39,231 nt of DNA from Tannerella sp. (GCA_031277335.1 JAITMM010000232.1:1-39231); one strand, 5' to 3'. Positions 1 through 8,358 are shown, counted from the first letter of the stretch. Program-made: numbers and translations. The notes: generated by a model not told the origin, from the sequence alone.

Positions 1-1104
1 AAGCGGGTTGCTCTGAACCGTGCTGATCAGGTAAGCGGCATCCAACTGAAAGACACTCATCTTGAAGCCGGCGCCGGCAGAGAAATATCTGCGATTGCCT
101 TTAAGCTGATTCTCATGATGATATCCTCCGCGAACGAAGAACTGACTGTTATAATTATATTCGGCTCCAACAGAAATATTGATGCCGCTAAGCTGGTCGC
201 TGAAAGATTCGCCTGAAAATGACTTTATGGCGCCTATCAGCCCGTTGCTCGTCGTGTTATATTCGTCACGACGAAGCTGAAATTCGTCGTCCGTCTCTTC
301 TTCATTCCTGATAGGATAGACGGGGACAAGGTATTTGTTGAGGTCAAGGTAAACGCCTATTTGATTATAGTCGTCCATCGGGACTAATAATCCTGTGCCA
401 AGTCGCAGATTGGCAGGCAGAAACTCGTTCGTGGCACCTCCGTCGAACGATACTTTCGTGCCGATATTTGAAATATTGAATCCGCCGCTCCACAGACTTT
501 CACTGTCTCCCAAATAGACGTAACGTTCGGTATATCCGGAAATGTCTGCTGCAAATGCATTGTCAGGTTGTAACTCATCGTCTAAGTTAGTGCCCATATC
601 GGCGCGTATATATCGTAGCGTGACGCCCATGGACGATGATTCTGACAGCTTCATCGAATAGCCGACGTCAAAAGACATTTCGTAAGGGAATATATTGAGA
701 TAGGCATTGCCGCCATACTCAAACATCTGGATTTCGCCTAAAGTGAAATAACGCAACGAGGCGCTTATGGCCGAACGGTCACTTTGCCCAAGTTTGTAAT
801 ATCCTGATAAATAAGCTAATGATACATCTGTCACTAGCTTGCGCAACCACGGAGTATAGGATAGCGAAAGCCCTGCCTTGCTTTCCATAAAGGCATATTT
901 CGACGGGTTCCAGTATTGCGAATTGACGTCGGGAAGCGTAGAAACGCCTATATCACCCATGCTGCCGCCGCGTGCGTCGGGAGCAATCGAAAGCGAAGGG
1001 ATGGCCGTGTGCACAGGGCTAAACTGCTTGTCCTGCGCATAAACATTTGAGCAGACGACGGCAAAAATAACAAGGGAAATGCAATTCCTCAATGTTTTCT
1101 TCAT
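1..1104 (-). CDS. porV: PorV, T9SS outer-membrane protein (3' end outside window)
   Basis: PorV (also called LptO) is an outer-membrane beta-barrel of the type IX secretion system. In the family it shuttles cargo from the translocon and works with the sortase-like PorU. I translated the minus strand from the ATG at 1102-1104 and it stays open for 368 codons to the window edge. It begins with a signal peptide (MKKTLRN, a hydrophobic core, then VYAQ). The family signature follows: SIAPDARGGSMGDIGV, then PDVNSQYWNPSKYAF. The rest is alternating beta-strand sequence with many aromatic residues, ending near SVGAEYNYNSQFFVRGGY and AAYLISTVQ. Family members are about 390 residues, so only a short C-terminal piece is missing. 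porU is often next to porV, but here dprA lies upstream, so porU must be elsewhere. The other T9SS core genes are 4.5 kb away on the same strand. Confidence 0.92.
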   Translation of the reverse strand, partial: MKKTLRNCISLVIFAVVCSNVYAQDKQFSPVHTAIPSLSIAPDARGGSMGDIGVSTLPDVNSQYWNPSKYAFMESKAGLSLSYTPWLRKLVTDVSLAYLSGYYKLGQSDRSAISASLRYFTLGEIQMFEYGGNAYLNIFPYEMSFDVGYSMKLSESSSMGVTLRYIRADMGTNLDDELQPDNAFAADISGYTERYVYLGDSESLWSGGFNISNIGTKVSFDGGATNEFLPANLRLGTGLLVPMDDYNQIGVYLDLNKYLVPVYPIRNEEETDDEFQLRRDEYNTTSNGLIGAIKSFSGESFSDQLSGINISVGAEYNYNSQFFVRGGYHHENQLKGNRRYFSAGAGFKMSVFQLDAAYLISTVQSNPL

Positions 1105-1295
1105 ATTCTTTATCTTATAAAAAATCATTTCGGCAAATTTCTTGTGCCGCTACGAATATATAAACTCATTTAACCCTGCTTTATTGTATTTGAGAAATAG
1201 TATTTTAGCATCCATTCAAGGATTATTAACTAATAATATGTCGAATTTTAATGTTATTTAACGCACGTTTTATAGCTCAACGTTTTAGAATGTCG

Positions 1296-1303
1296 TATCT
1301 TTG
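1296..1303 (+). promoter_or_regulatory. Bacteroidota -7 box (TATCTTTG)
   Basis: TATCTTTG matches the Bacteroidota -7 consensus TAnnTTTG exactly. No good -33 TTTG is visible; the region about 20 bp upstream is only T-rich. No plus-strand gene follows: the only thing downstream is the hairpin and T-tract at 1353-1388. Transcription should begin near 1310. Confidence 0.6.
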
Positions 1304-1309
1304 CACCGT

Positions 1310-1388
1310 GGTTTTTTCATAATAGTATTAGATTTAAGGTTAACAAAGTTGATTAAGGGTTGTCGCGAGACAGCCCTTAGTTTTTTTT
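1310..1388 (+). ncRNA. Candidate small RNA of about 79 nt
   Basis: A plus-strand transcription unit with its own -7 box (1296-1303) and a strong intrinsic terminator (1353-1388) lies between two minus-strand genes. The predicted RNA has a 5' part of about 43 nt that is A/U-rich and largely unstructured (it contains GATTTAAGGTTAACAAAG), followed by the terminator hairpin. Reading frames across it do not look coding. The layout, an open 5' region plus a terminator stem, is typical of trans-acting small RNAs. It does not overlap dprA (which ends at 1401) or porV (which starts at 1104), so it is not a simple antisense RNA to either. I cannot assign it to a named family. The start is inferred from the -7 box and the end from the T-tract. 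Confidence 0.55.
1353..1388 (+). terminator. Intrinsic terminator with GNRA tetraloop
   Basis: A 12-bp stem pairs 1353-1364 with 1369-1380, with G-U pairs at 1360/1373 and at the base. It is closed by a GCGA tetraloop (1365-1368, GNRA class) and followed by eight T (1381-1388). The T-tract is on the plus strand only. On the minus strand, downstream of dprA, the hairpin is not followed by a T run, so it is not a dprA terminator. Confidence 0.8.
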
Positions 1389-1400
1389 ATTCACTCATTA

Positions 1401-2510
1401 TTAAGTTTTTAGCTTGTACATTCCGCCCGGCAACGCCTGAATATGCCCGGCAAGTTCCAATTCAAAAAGCATCGGAGAAAGGTGATGGACGGGCAGATTC
1501 ATCAACGCGGCCAACTCATTTATATGAAATTCTCCTTTCTCGGAGAGGAGTGTCAGGATGGGATGATCGGGTTTTTCCGTAAACGGAATATCCAATTGCT
1601 GCGGCCTCTTTTCTGCAACGTCCCAACACATTGCGCTTATTAAATCATGAGCCGAAGTGATCAATCCTGCTTTATTTAATTGCACAAGACGATTACATCC
1701 TTTCGAGAACTTATCCGTCACGCGTCCGGGATAAGTATAAACATCGCGCCCGTACGAAAAGGCAATATCTGCCGTGACCAAAGCGCCTCCTTTCTCGGCC
1801 GATTCGACGATGATTGTTGCGTCGGCCAGACCGGCTATTATACGGTTGCGCTGAAGGAAGTTTTCGCGATCGGGATTTGTCTCGCTCATAAAATCGGTCA
1901 GCAAGCCTCCGTTCTTAAGCATCTCTGCTGCCGTATTCCTGTGTAGCGCAGGATAGATGCGGTCTAATCCGTGAGCCAGTACCCCCACCGTAGGCAGTCC
2001 TGTTTTCAAGGCGCAACGATGCGAACATATATCTATGCCATAAGCCAATCCGCTTACTATCAGAATGTCGGGAAAAGATTGCGATAAGTCCTTAATCAAT
2101 GATTCCGTCAGGCTTCGCCCGTATTCGGTGGCGTTGCGCGTGCCGACGATGCTGATGATTCGCTTTGCATTGATATCGGCAGCACCTTTGTAGTAGAACA
2201 CGATAGGAGCGTCGTGACATTCGCTCAAGCGCAAAGGATAACGTTCATCTGCAATCGAATAGACATCTATTTTATTCTTTTCGATAAAAAGCAATTCCTT
2301 TTCGGCACGTTTGAGAGCTGCCGATTCCGATTCTTTAATCTTGACGGCCGTATATTCGCCTATGCCGGGCACCTTTTCCAATACGCGCTGAGGCGATGAG
2401 AAAACAGGTTTGGCACCGTCAAAATACTGTATCAACTGGCGTGCCAACACATTACCTATTCCCTTGACTAAAGTAAGCCCTATCATATAGAGTTGATCGT
2501 CCGATGTCAT
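1401..2510 (-). CDS. dprA: DNA-processing protein DprA
   Basis: DprA binds incoming single-stranded DNA and loads RecA during natural transformation. The 369-residue protein has the full family layout. An N-terminal helix-hairpin-helix region carries VPGIGEYTAVKI near residue 50. The Rossmann-like core follows with VGTRNATEYGR, SGLAYGIDICSHRCAL, VGVLAHGLDRIYP, the FLQRNRIIAGL motif, GGALVTADIAFSYGRDVYTYPG and SKGCNRL. A C-terminal winged-helix domain covers roughly the last 60 residues (ILTLLSEKGEFHINELAAL). The start at 2510 fits a -7 box on the minus strand at 2541-2548. It is monocistronic here: the peptidase upstream is divergent. Many bacteria not known to be competent keep this gene, so its presence does not prove transformability. 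Confidence 0.95.
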   Translation of the reverse strand: MTSDDQLYMIGLTLVKGIGNVLARQLIQYFDGAKPVFSSPQRVLEKVPGIGEYTAVKIKESESAALKRAEKELLFIEKNKIDVYSIADERYPLRLSECHDAPIVFYYKGAADINAKRIISIVGTRNATEYGRSLTESLIKDLSQSFPDILIVSGLAYGIDICSHRCALKTGLPTVGVLAHGLDRIYPALHRNTAAEMLKNGGLLTDFMSETNPDRENFLQRNRIIAGLADATIIVESAEKGGALVTADIAFSYGRDVYTYPGRVTDKFSKGCNRLVQLNKAGLITSAHDLISAMCWDVAEKRPQQLDIPFTEKPDHPILTLLSEKGEFHINELAALMNLPVHHLSPMLFELELAGHIQALPGGMYKLKT

Positions 2511-2540
2511 TGCCGTTATTATTTAGAGGTGAATACATCG

Positions 2541-2548
2541 CAAAAGTA
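2541..2548 (-). promoter_or_regulatory. -7 box for dprA (TACTTTTG)
   Basis: The plus strand reads CAAAAGTA, so the minus strand has TACTTTTG, an exact TAnnTTTG match. Transcription would start near 2534, giving a leader of about 24 nt to the dprA ATG. No convincing -33 element is seen. Confidence 0.5.
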
Positions 2549-2610
2549 ATGCAAATTTGTCGATTATAAATATTTAACTATCAAAAAATATCAAATCTCC
2601 TTTTTCTTGT

Positions 2611-2618
2611 TATTTTTG
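2611..2618 (+). promoter_or_regulatory. -7 box for the T9SS endopeptidase (TATTTTTG)
   Basis: TATTTTTG matches TAnnTTTG and is followed by CA, as is usual. It implies a leader of about 80 nt that contains the dispersed repeat at 2657-2679. Confidence 0.5.
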
Positions 2619-2656
2619 CACGCCTCAATCGATGGATTCATTTCAGTTACATTACC

Positions 2657-2679
2657 TATGAAATGCTTCGCTCGGTAGA
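2657..2679 (-). repeat. 23-bp dispersed repeat, copy 1 (inverted)
   Basis: The reverse complement of this segment matches 31708-31730 at 21 of 23 positions (shared core ACCGAGCGA followed by GCAT and TCATA). It lies in the presumed 5' leader of the endopeptidase gene. No coding function is apparent. Confidence 0.7.
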
Positions 2680-2706
2680 GAAAAAATACAATTTAATTAA
2701 AAAAAG

Positions 2707-5550
2707 ATGAACAAAAGCAAACAATTGATATTTAGATGGATAATTTATATGGCCGGAGTGTTTGTACTGCACGTGCCGGTCATGGCGCAAATTAGTGATG
2801 GAGGTATTCCTCCGAGTTTTCAATATGTTAATACTCTGCGTAGTAGGTCGGCAACTGTTCAGGCGCCGGTCAATTTCGATGTACGTGAATTGATACAGGC
2901 TGACGAGCGTCGGCAAGAAGCGCAAGGATCACCCATACTTGCCGTTGCAACGTTGATTGATATGGATTTAAATCCATCAAACAGTGGCGATTGGAGCACT
3001 CTGCCGGACGGCGTTAAGCTATGGCAGATGCATCTGGAAGCTAAAGATGCCGTAGCACTGATGGTGTACTATCGTGATTTTTATATTCCCGAAGGCGGTA
3101 AGCTCTTCATTTACAATGCAGAAAAGACACAAATTCTTGGTGCCTACACACAACGTACAAATCCTGCCGGAGGACGATTTGCTTCCGAATTTGTGGCAGG
3201 AGACAATATAACATTCGAATATGCGGCAGGAGCCGACGGTGCCATGCCACGTATTGATATTGAGGCTATTGGATATGGTTATAATCATCTGACTGTAAAT
3301 GATGGGCAGGTCTCGCTACGCGCTTCGTCCGGCACGTGCGAAGTCAATGTCAACTGCGAAGAAGGAGATGCCTGGCAGAATCAGAAAAAAGGCGTCGTAC
3401 TTATGTCGCAGAAGATAGCCGGGACGACTTATATTTGCTCCGGCTCGTTGGTCAACAACACAGCGCAAGACTTAAAGCCCTATATTTTATCGGCTTATCA
3501 TTGCTCATGCGATGCAAATAACGTCCAGGCCACGCCGGAAGAAATGAAGCAATGGGTGTTTTATTTTCATTACGAACTTGAAGGTTGTGATGTCAACTCC
3601 AAAGCTGTTACTGCAAAGTCGATAGTCGGTTGCAGCAAAGTGGCCGAGACTACATTGAACGGCCAGTCCGACGGTTTGCTGCTACTTGCAAATACGTCTA
3701 TACCTGCTGATTACAATGTGTATTATAACGGATGGGACCGCCGCAACACCCCGGCACAGTCGGGCGTCTCGATACACCATCCGCAAGGCGACTATAAAAA
3801 AATATCTACATTTACTTCGCCTGCAGGAAATTACTCATTCGTCTCAGAAAAAGACAGAAGCGATACAAACGCGCACTGGAACGTGACGTTTGCCGAGACG
3901 GTCAATGGACACGGAATAACGGAAGACGGCTCGTCAGGCTCCCCTCTATTCAATGAGAATAAATTGATAGTCGGGACTTTATCGGGAGGCAATTCGGCAT
4001 GTAACTATCTCGAAGGACTAAATCTTTACGGCAAATTCAGCTATCACTGGAATAAATATTCCAATACCGACACTACCAGATTCGATATCTGGCTTGACCC
4101 GACAGGCTCCGGAGTGGAGTTTCTACCGGGACGATTCAATCTGTCACAAACGCCGGCGCCGCAAAATCTGAGGGCTGTATATCAAAATCAAACAGTCAGA
4201 TTGACGTGGCAGGCGCCTACGCAGACTAAACCGCTCAAATATTTTATATATAATAATAATGTAAGATTGGGAGAGACAACGACGCTTTCGTTTTCAGACA
4301 CAGAACCTCAATATGGAATGCGCACTTATAGCGTTTCGGCTGTGTATGAAGCAGATGCCGAATCTAACTTCGCGAATGTATCAATAGAAATTGTAGAATA
4401 TAAACCGCCTGTAAATGTTTCTATAGCATATACTTCTGCCCAACAACAAGTAGCTCTGCAATGGGAACAGCCTGTGTATGAGCAAACTATTTATTGGGGA
4501 GAACGCGCTGCCATGTATCAGGTGTCTCTTAACAAAACGATACCGTTCTATTTCGGTCAGAAATGGACGCCTGACGATATCAGTCTCTTTCATCGCAAGA
4601 CAATAACTTCCGTAAAATTTATTCCTATCCGTAATAATTCGTATGAAATCTTTATATCTCAAGGAGATAGAACGTATAGCCAAGCTGTATCCGCCGTTGT
4701 CAACGGTGAGACTAATACCGTCACGCTTGAAACGCCATTCGTGATTGACGGTGCGCAAGAATTGATTGTATCTGTTTATGTATCAAAACACTCGCCAAAT
4801 GCGAGCGAATATCCGGCCGTTTGCGACGGCGGACCGGCAGTGCAGGGGAAGGGTAATATTTATTCGTTTGACGGAGTCAGTTGGGAGAACCTTGAAGATA
4901 TAGAAAATCCTGATGACTATAATTTTAACTTCTTTATTGCAGCTGTCGTCAGTTCGATCGAGAAGGATATTCCGGTAACGACGTCACGGGGAGAGGTTGT
5001 TCAAGGTTCAAGGTTCAAGGTTCAAGGCTCAAGGTTTGATGTTCAAGGTTCAAGGTCCAAGGTTCAAGGTTCGATGTTCGATGTTCAAGATTCGAATCCC
5101 GTATCGCTTAGAAGTGTTAGGCCGACGACGTTTCCGGCAGTGACCGGTTATCGTGTATATCGTGATAATGTGAGAGTTGCTTCTGTTGCGAGCGCCCCGA
5201 CAAGGTTTTTAGACAAGGCGCCGACGCGAAGGACTTCTTATCAGGTTTCAGCCATGTATGGCACTGAGGAAGGCGAACGAAGCGCAGCCGTATCGCTGTC
5301 GCCGGTGGATAATATACAGATTGAGAGTAATGATGTTTTTATTTCCCCTGTTATTTTTACAAATCAGGTGGAAATATCGGGATATGAGCTTGTCAGCAGG
5401 ATTGAAGTATATTCGGCAACAGGTCAGCAGGTGCTTCAAATAAATAGACCGGAGCGCGTAATCCATACTGAATCTTTACGCCCCGGAATATATTTCTTCA
5501 GGATTTATACGGTTGAAGGATTTAAGGTGGTTAAAGGTGTAAGACGGTAA
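2707..5550 (+). CDS. T9SS-exported trypsin-like (lysyl-endopeptidase-type) serine protease
   Basis: This is a 947-residue secreted protease. A signal peptide ends near MAQ (residue 28). The N-terminal propeptide-like region to about residue 215 precedes an S1-type catalytic domain. The catalytic triad is visible as H265 in SAYHC, D322 in SDGLLLL and S412 in DGSSGSPLF, with a cysteine beside the histidine as in lysyl endopeptidases. Fibronectin-type modules follow (from PAPQNLRAVY near 480, PPVNVSIAY, and YRVYRDNVRVA). The last 75 residues form a T9SS type A sorting domain (SRIEVYSATGQQVLQ, then LRPGIYFFRIYTVEGFKVVKGVRR). A heptapeptide repeat (VQGSRFK and variants, about residues 765-795) sits in the linker before the last module and is encoded by a 7-bp tandem array. 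Specificity is inferred from family only. It faces the T9SS operon tail to tail, which fits its export route. Confidence 0.9.
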   Translation: MNKSKQLIFRWIIYMAGVFVLHVPVMAQISDGGIPPSFQYVNTLRSRSATVQAPVNFDVRELIQADERRQEAQGSPILAVATLIDMDLNPSNSGDWSTLPDGVKLWQMHLEAKDAVALMVYYRDFYIPEGGKLFIYNAEKTQILGAYTQRTNPAGGRFASEFVAGDNITFEYAAGADGAMPRIDIEAIGYGYNHLTVNDGQVSLRASSGTCEVNVNCEEGDAWQNQKKGVVLMSQKIAGTTYICSGSLVNNTAQDLKPYILSAYHCSCDANNVQATPEEMKQWVFYFHYELEGCDVNSKAVTAKSIVGCSKVAETTLNGQSDGLLLLANTSIPADYNVYYNGWDRRNTPAQSGVSIHHPQGDYKKISTFTSPAGNYSFVSEKDRSDTNAHWNVTFAETVNGHGITEDGSSGSPLFNENKLIVGTLSGGNSACNYLEGLNLYGKFSYHWNKYSNTDTTRFDIWLDPTGSGVEFLPGRFNLSQTPAPQNLRAVYQNQTVRLTWQAPTQTKPLKYFIYNNNVRLGETTTLSFSDTEPQYGMRTYSVSAVYEADAESNFANVSIEIVEYKPPVNVSIAYTSAQQQVALQWEQPVYEQTIYWGERAAMYQVSLNKTIPFYFGQKWTPDDISLFHRKTITSVKFIPIRNNSYEIFISQGDRTYSQAVSAVVNGETNTVTLETPFVIDGAQELIVSVYVSKHSPNASEYPAVCDGGPAVQGKGNIYSFDGVSWENLEDIENPDDYNFNFFIAAVVSSIEKDIPVTTSRGEVVQGSRFKVQGSRFDVQGSRSKVQGSMFDVQDSNPVSLRSVRPTTFPAVTGYRVYRDNVRVASVASAPTRFLDKAPTRRTSYQVSAMYGTEEGERSAAVSLSPVDNIQIESNDVFISPVIFTNQVEISGYELVSRIEVYSATGQQVLQINRPERVIHTESLRPGIYFFRIYTVEGFKVVKGVRR
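4999..5090 (+). repeat. Degenerate heptamer array (GGTTCAA)n within the protease gene
   Basis: About thirteen copies of a 7-bp unit, GGTTCAA with variants such as GGCTCAA, GGTCCAA and GTTCGAT, lie in frame. Three units (21 bp) encode one heptapeptide, VQGSRFK. Because 7 is not a multiple of 3, all three forward frames encode circular permutations of the same peptide and stay open. Confidence 0.9.
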
Positions 5551-5560
5551 ATTGCTAACC

Positions 5561-5575
5561 GTCATTTCGGCTTGA
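5561..5575 (+). repeat. Partial REP-like element
   Basis: GTCATTTCGGCTTGA resembles the left half of the hairpin repeat at 21472-21497 (one substitution and one missing base). It lies just after the protease stop codon and runs into the 28-bp palindrome. It looks like a truncated relative. Confidence 0.4.
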
Positions 5576-5585
5576 CGACACTAAT

Positions 5586-5613
5586 GTAGAGACGTTGCGC
5601 GCAACGTCTCTAC
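5586..5613. repeat. 28-bp perfect palindrome, copy 1
   Basis: The left arm GTAGAGACGTTGCG is followed directly by its exact reverse complement, so the element is a perfect 14+14 palindrome. An identical copy is at 8394-8421. It lies between the convergent protease and gldN genes and overlaps the last base of the gldN stop codon. There is no T-tract on either side, so it is not a classical intrinsic terminator. Confidence 0.9.
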
Positions 5614-6704
5614 TATCGCCTTATTGTCCGCGTCGCACCTCCCGAACTGCGTGACGACGACGAAGAGGACGTCGAAGAAGCGGCACGCTCCGCTTTAGGG
5701 GCAGCGCTTTTCGGCTGGTTGGGCACTTTTTCTTTTCTCACGGACGTCTTTTTGGCGGCGCGGGCGGTTGCTTTTTTGGCCTTGGGGTCGGCAGCTGCCG
5801 CAGCATTGATGGAGTCAAGCGGTAACCATAGAGCTTTCTCAAACGCAACAAGTTCGTCCTCAATCTGTTTCTGCGCAGCCGCCAATTCCTCGTCCGTCTC
5901 ATAGAGCTTGACGAGCGGCATATTCATCAGATTTTCTGTCTGGATGATTTCGCCGTCGTACATGCGGCGGCGGAAAAAGTCGTCCATCGTATACGTCTTT
6001 GCATTGTTGAGGCTGGACGTCATGACGTAGTTGTTCTTGATATACGGACTGACGTCTTCGTATTTGACCCAGAACATGGGTTGGGGAAATTCTTCGCCCG
6101 TATCGAACATGAAATATGCTATCGGGCATATTGCCAGCGTCTTGACATCGAAGACGGAATTGTTCTGGTCAAAATACCAGGCTTCCTTGACGTACATTTT
6201 CCTGACTTCGCGCGAAGGGATATCGCTCGAATTGACGATGTAGCCTCCGGGGCGTCCGCCGGCGGGAGGCAATGTCTCGTAAAAGATATTGAATTTATCG
6301 AGCATTTCCTTGAAAGGCAGGATATTTTCGTCGTCAAACGACTCGTAGTCCGGAAGGTAGGTGTAGACTTTGATTTTGTCTTCGCTCAGCAGTTGAAACA
6401 TGGAAGTGAAAAGGTTCTTCACTCCGTTCATTTCCTGCACGGGATAATAGAGGGGCGCATTTTTCTCTTTCGTCAGGTCGAGTTCGCGGATCATATTGCG
6501 TATCCAGCGGGCGTTGCCGACTTCCTGTGTCAATTGCTCGTTCATCAGTTGGGCGCGGACGGTCAGCTCGGTAGAGGTCTCTTCAGCTTTTTGCTGTGCG
6601 GCCGACCGTTCGCTGCCGCGCTGTACGCGCGGCGCGTTATTCTGCGCCTGTAACATTATGCATGTCAGCGCAATCATGATAAAGGTCAAATAATAACGTT
6701 TCAT
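5613..6704 (-). CDS. gldN: T9SS periplasmic protein GldN/PorN
   Basis: GldN (PorN) forms the T9SS periplasmic ring together with the lipoprotein GldK. The 363-residue length is normal for the family. A signal peptide (MKRYYLTFIM to LQAQ) is followed by the GldN domain, recognisable in LTVRAQLMNEQLTQEVGNARWIRNMIRELDL, NAPLYYPVQ, the EDKIKVYTYLPDYESF region and DDFFRRRMYDGEI. The C-terminus is a low-complexity tail: an Ala/Lys-rich basic stretch (PKAKKATARAAKK) and then a serine run ending GGATRTIRR. This tail is less conserved and may be disordered. It is the last gene of the porP-gldKLMN operon, 93 bp after gldM, and its stop codon abuts a 28-bp palindrome. Confidence 0.95.
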   Translation of the reverse strand: MKRYYLTFIMIALTCIMLQAQNNAPRVQRGSERSAAQQKAEETSTELTVRAQLMNEQLTQEVGNARWIRNMIRELDLTKEKNAPLYYPVQEMNGVKNLFTSMFQLLSEDKIKVYTYLPDYESFDDENILPFKEMLDKFNIFYETLPPAGGRPGGYIVNSSDIPSREVRKMYVKEAWYFDQNNSVFDVKTLAICPIAYFMFDTGEEFPQPMFWVKYEDVSPYIKNNYVMTSSLNNAKTYTMDDFFRRRMYDGEIIQTENLMNMPLVKLYETDEELAAAQKQIEDELVAFEKALWLPLDSINAAAAADPKAKKATARAAKKTSVRKEKVPNQPKSAAPKAERAASSTSSSSSSRSSGGATRTIRR

Positions 6705-6797
6705 CTTGTATCTTTTTTCAGTTTATGCTATGTTTCGCGTGCCCGTTTTGCTCAAAGTGCAAAGGTACACATTTTTTTTCCATCCATCATCCGGTTG

Positions 6798-8351
6798 TCA
6801 GTTTCTTACCAGCACATCGAGTGAATAGGCGATGGTGACCGGCTTGCCGCCCGGGTCGAGCGCTTTGACTTCGGAGATAAAGAACCGCGTGCCCGTCGGC
6901 ATGTTGCGGATGATTTCTTTCTGTTGCGCCGTAAAATTGCTGCTGTTGGAGATTTCGGGGACGACGTTTCCGCGGTTGTCTACCATACGGATGGTAAATC
7001 CCGTCACTGTATAGGGGATGTCGAGGAGTCCGTCGTCAATGGCAGCGCCGATGCCCGGCGATTCGACGAGGAAGCGTTTCGAAATTGCTCCGCTTTTAAA
7101 TTTCTGGTTTCTGCCGTCGGCGTCTTTATAAGGGATAAACGGCAACGCATTAGGCAGTTGTTTCACTTTGAAATTTTTACTTACCGAAATCGACCGGCCT
7201 CCGATGGAGGCGGTGAGGACTACGTCCACATTGTCGGAAGCCACATCCAATCCGCTGACTGTCCATATATTTCCTTCTTTCTGCCTGATATTTCCGGCTC
7301 CTTTCAGCGATGCGCTGACGGCGCCGCTCGGTACGCCGGGGATGGCCACGACGATATCATTGGCATAGCTCTCGTAGAGGAAGTTCATCAGCACGGGAGC
7401 AATCGTGGCCGATGCCTCCGTCACGGAATAATCGGCGGTGTAGGTATATGTCTGACCGTCGGAAACGACTTTTCCGGTCATCTGCCGGTCGCCGACGCCG
7501 CTTGTCCCGATGGAAAAAGTGTTGCCGGCCAGCAATTCTTCGCCCACGTAGAACTCCGGTTGCTTCGTGGAGTCGACGGCGGCCAGCACGATCCGTCCCT
7601 CGAACGGCATTCCGCTCGATACGATCTGGCTTTTGGGGATGACGACGGCATCGATTTTGTTGACGCGGTAGTCGCCGATATCCACGTTTGTAAGCAGTTG
7701 CGAAAGCGTTTCGCCTTCGACGAAGCGGATGTCGCTCTGCAGTTTGGTCAGCAGTGTGACGGCTGCCGCGACCGGCATATTTTCAAACAGGGCTGTCTCC
7801 CAACTGGGTGCCGTGATGCCGCCTTTGTTGAGTGTTTTCGTGCTTAGTATGGTCTCAAACATGGCGATTTTGCCCGGATCGCCCACCATGTCGGACATGC
7901 CTGCACGGTAGCTGTCAATGCGTTCCCTCAACTTTTTCCCTTCTCCGACGACGGGCGCCAGCATGACGCGCGACGCGGCTTCGAGGTTTTCTTTCTGCTT
8001 GATATTTTCCACGTCGCCGTTCTTGCCGTCGGCTGCCTGCACGATGCGCAGTTTCAGCTCGTTGATATAGTTGAATAAATCATCGGACCGGTCTTTCACC
8101 TGCACGCCTTTCTCGTACCACTCGCTCACTTTGGTCTCGTTAGCCCGGTAGGCGCGGTCGAGGTTGGCTTTGACTTCTTCGTTGCGCAGCGTCGAGTTTT
8201 TGGTGGAAGTACGCAGACTGGTTTCAACCAATTCGAAGCCGTCCAGCACCTCGGACGAGACGTTGAGAGCCAGCATAGCGATGAAAACCAGGTACATCAG
8301 GTTGATCATCTTCTGACGTGGCGAATTGGGGTTGCTTGCTATTCCTGCCAT
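6798..8351 (-). CDS. gldM: T9SS inner-membrane motor protein GldM/PorM
   Basis: GldM (PorM) spans the inner membrane once and reaches across the periplasm to the GldK/GldN ring. With GldL it forms the proton-driven motor of the T9SS. The protein has 517 residues, as usual. Near the N-terminus NSPRQKMINLMYLVFIAMLAL is the family's signature transmembrane segment, followed by NVSSEVLDGFELV. A helical periplasmic region follows, then the beta-rich domains (YRVNKIDAVVIPKSQIV, GMPFEGRIVLAAVDSTK, VSGLDVASDNVDVVL) and a C-terminal domain ending DVLVRN. The gap to the upstream gldL (79 bp) is longer than elsewhere in this operon and holds two repeats. Confidence 0.96.
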   Translation of the reverse strand: MAGIASNPNSPRQKMINLMYLVFIAMLALNVSSEVLDGFELVETSLRTSTKNSTLRNEEVKANLDRAYRANETKVSEWYEKGVQVKDRSDDLFNYINELKLRIVQAADGKNGDVENIKQKENLEAASRVMLAPVVGEGKKLRERIDSYRAGMSDMVGDPGKIAMFETILSTKTLNKGGITAPSWETALFENMPVAAAVTLLTKLQSDIRFVEGETLSQLLTNVDIGDYRVNKIDAVVIPKSQIVSSGMPFEGRIVLAAVDSTKQPEFYVGEELLAGNTFSIGTSGVGDRQMTGKVVSDGQTYTYTADYSVTEASATIAPVLMNFLYESYANDIVVAIPGVPSGAVSASLKGAGNIRQKEGNIWTVSGLDVASDNVDVVLTASIGGRSISVSKNFKVKQLPNALPFIPYKDADGRNQKFKSGAISKRFLVESPGIGAAIDDGLLDIPYTVTGFTIRMVDNRGNVVPEISNSSNFTAQQKEIIRNMPTGTRFFISEVKALDPGGKPVTIAYSLDVLVRN

Positions 8352-8358
8352 TTGTTAA

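Larger units (their letters stand above)
1105..1400. other. porV-dprA intergenic region
   Basis: This 296-bp AT-rich gap separates two minus-strand genes. The half next to porV (1105-1290) should carry the porV promoter, but I see no clean TAnnTTTG box on the minus strand. The best match is imperfect, the reverse complement of 1134-1141. The other half holds a plus-strand promoter and terminator, described separately as a candidate small RNA. Confidence 0.6.

Noticed and set aside
1301-1582. Plus-strand open frame of 93 codons running from the small-RNA region into dprA
   Set aside because: It passes through the terminator hairpin and then antisense to dprA. The residues do not look like a real protein.
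5586-5613. Palindrome as an intrinsic terminator for the protease and gldN
   Set aside because: There is no T-tract on either strand after the hairpin, and an identical copy lies inside an operon, where termination would be harmful.
6081-6653. Plus-strand open frame (190 codons) across gldN
   Set aside because: It is antisense to gldN and has no signal, motif or promoter.
6924-7847. Long plus-strand open frame (307 codons) across gldM
   Set aside because: It lies fully antisense to gldM, which has clear family motifs. The predicted protein is rich in His, Asp and Gly with no recognisable domain, as expected from the complement of a GC-biased coding frame.
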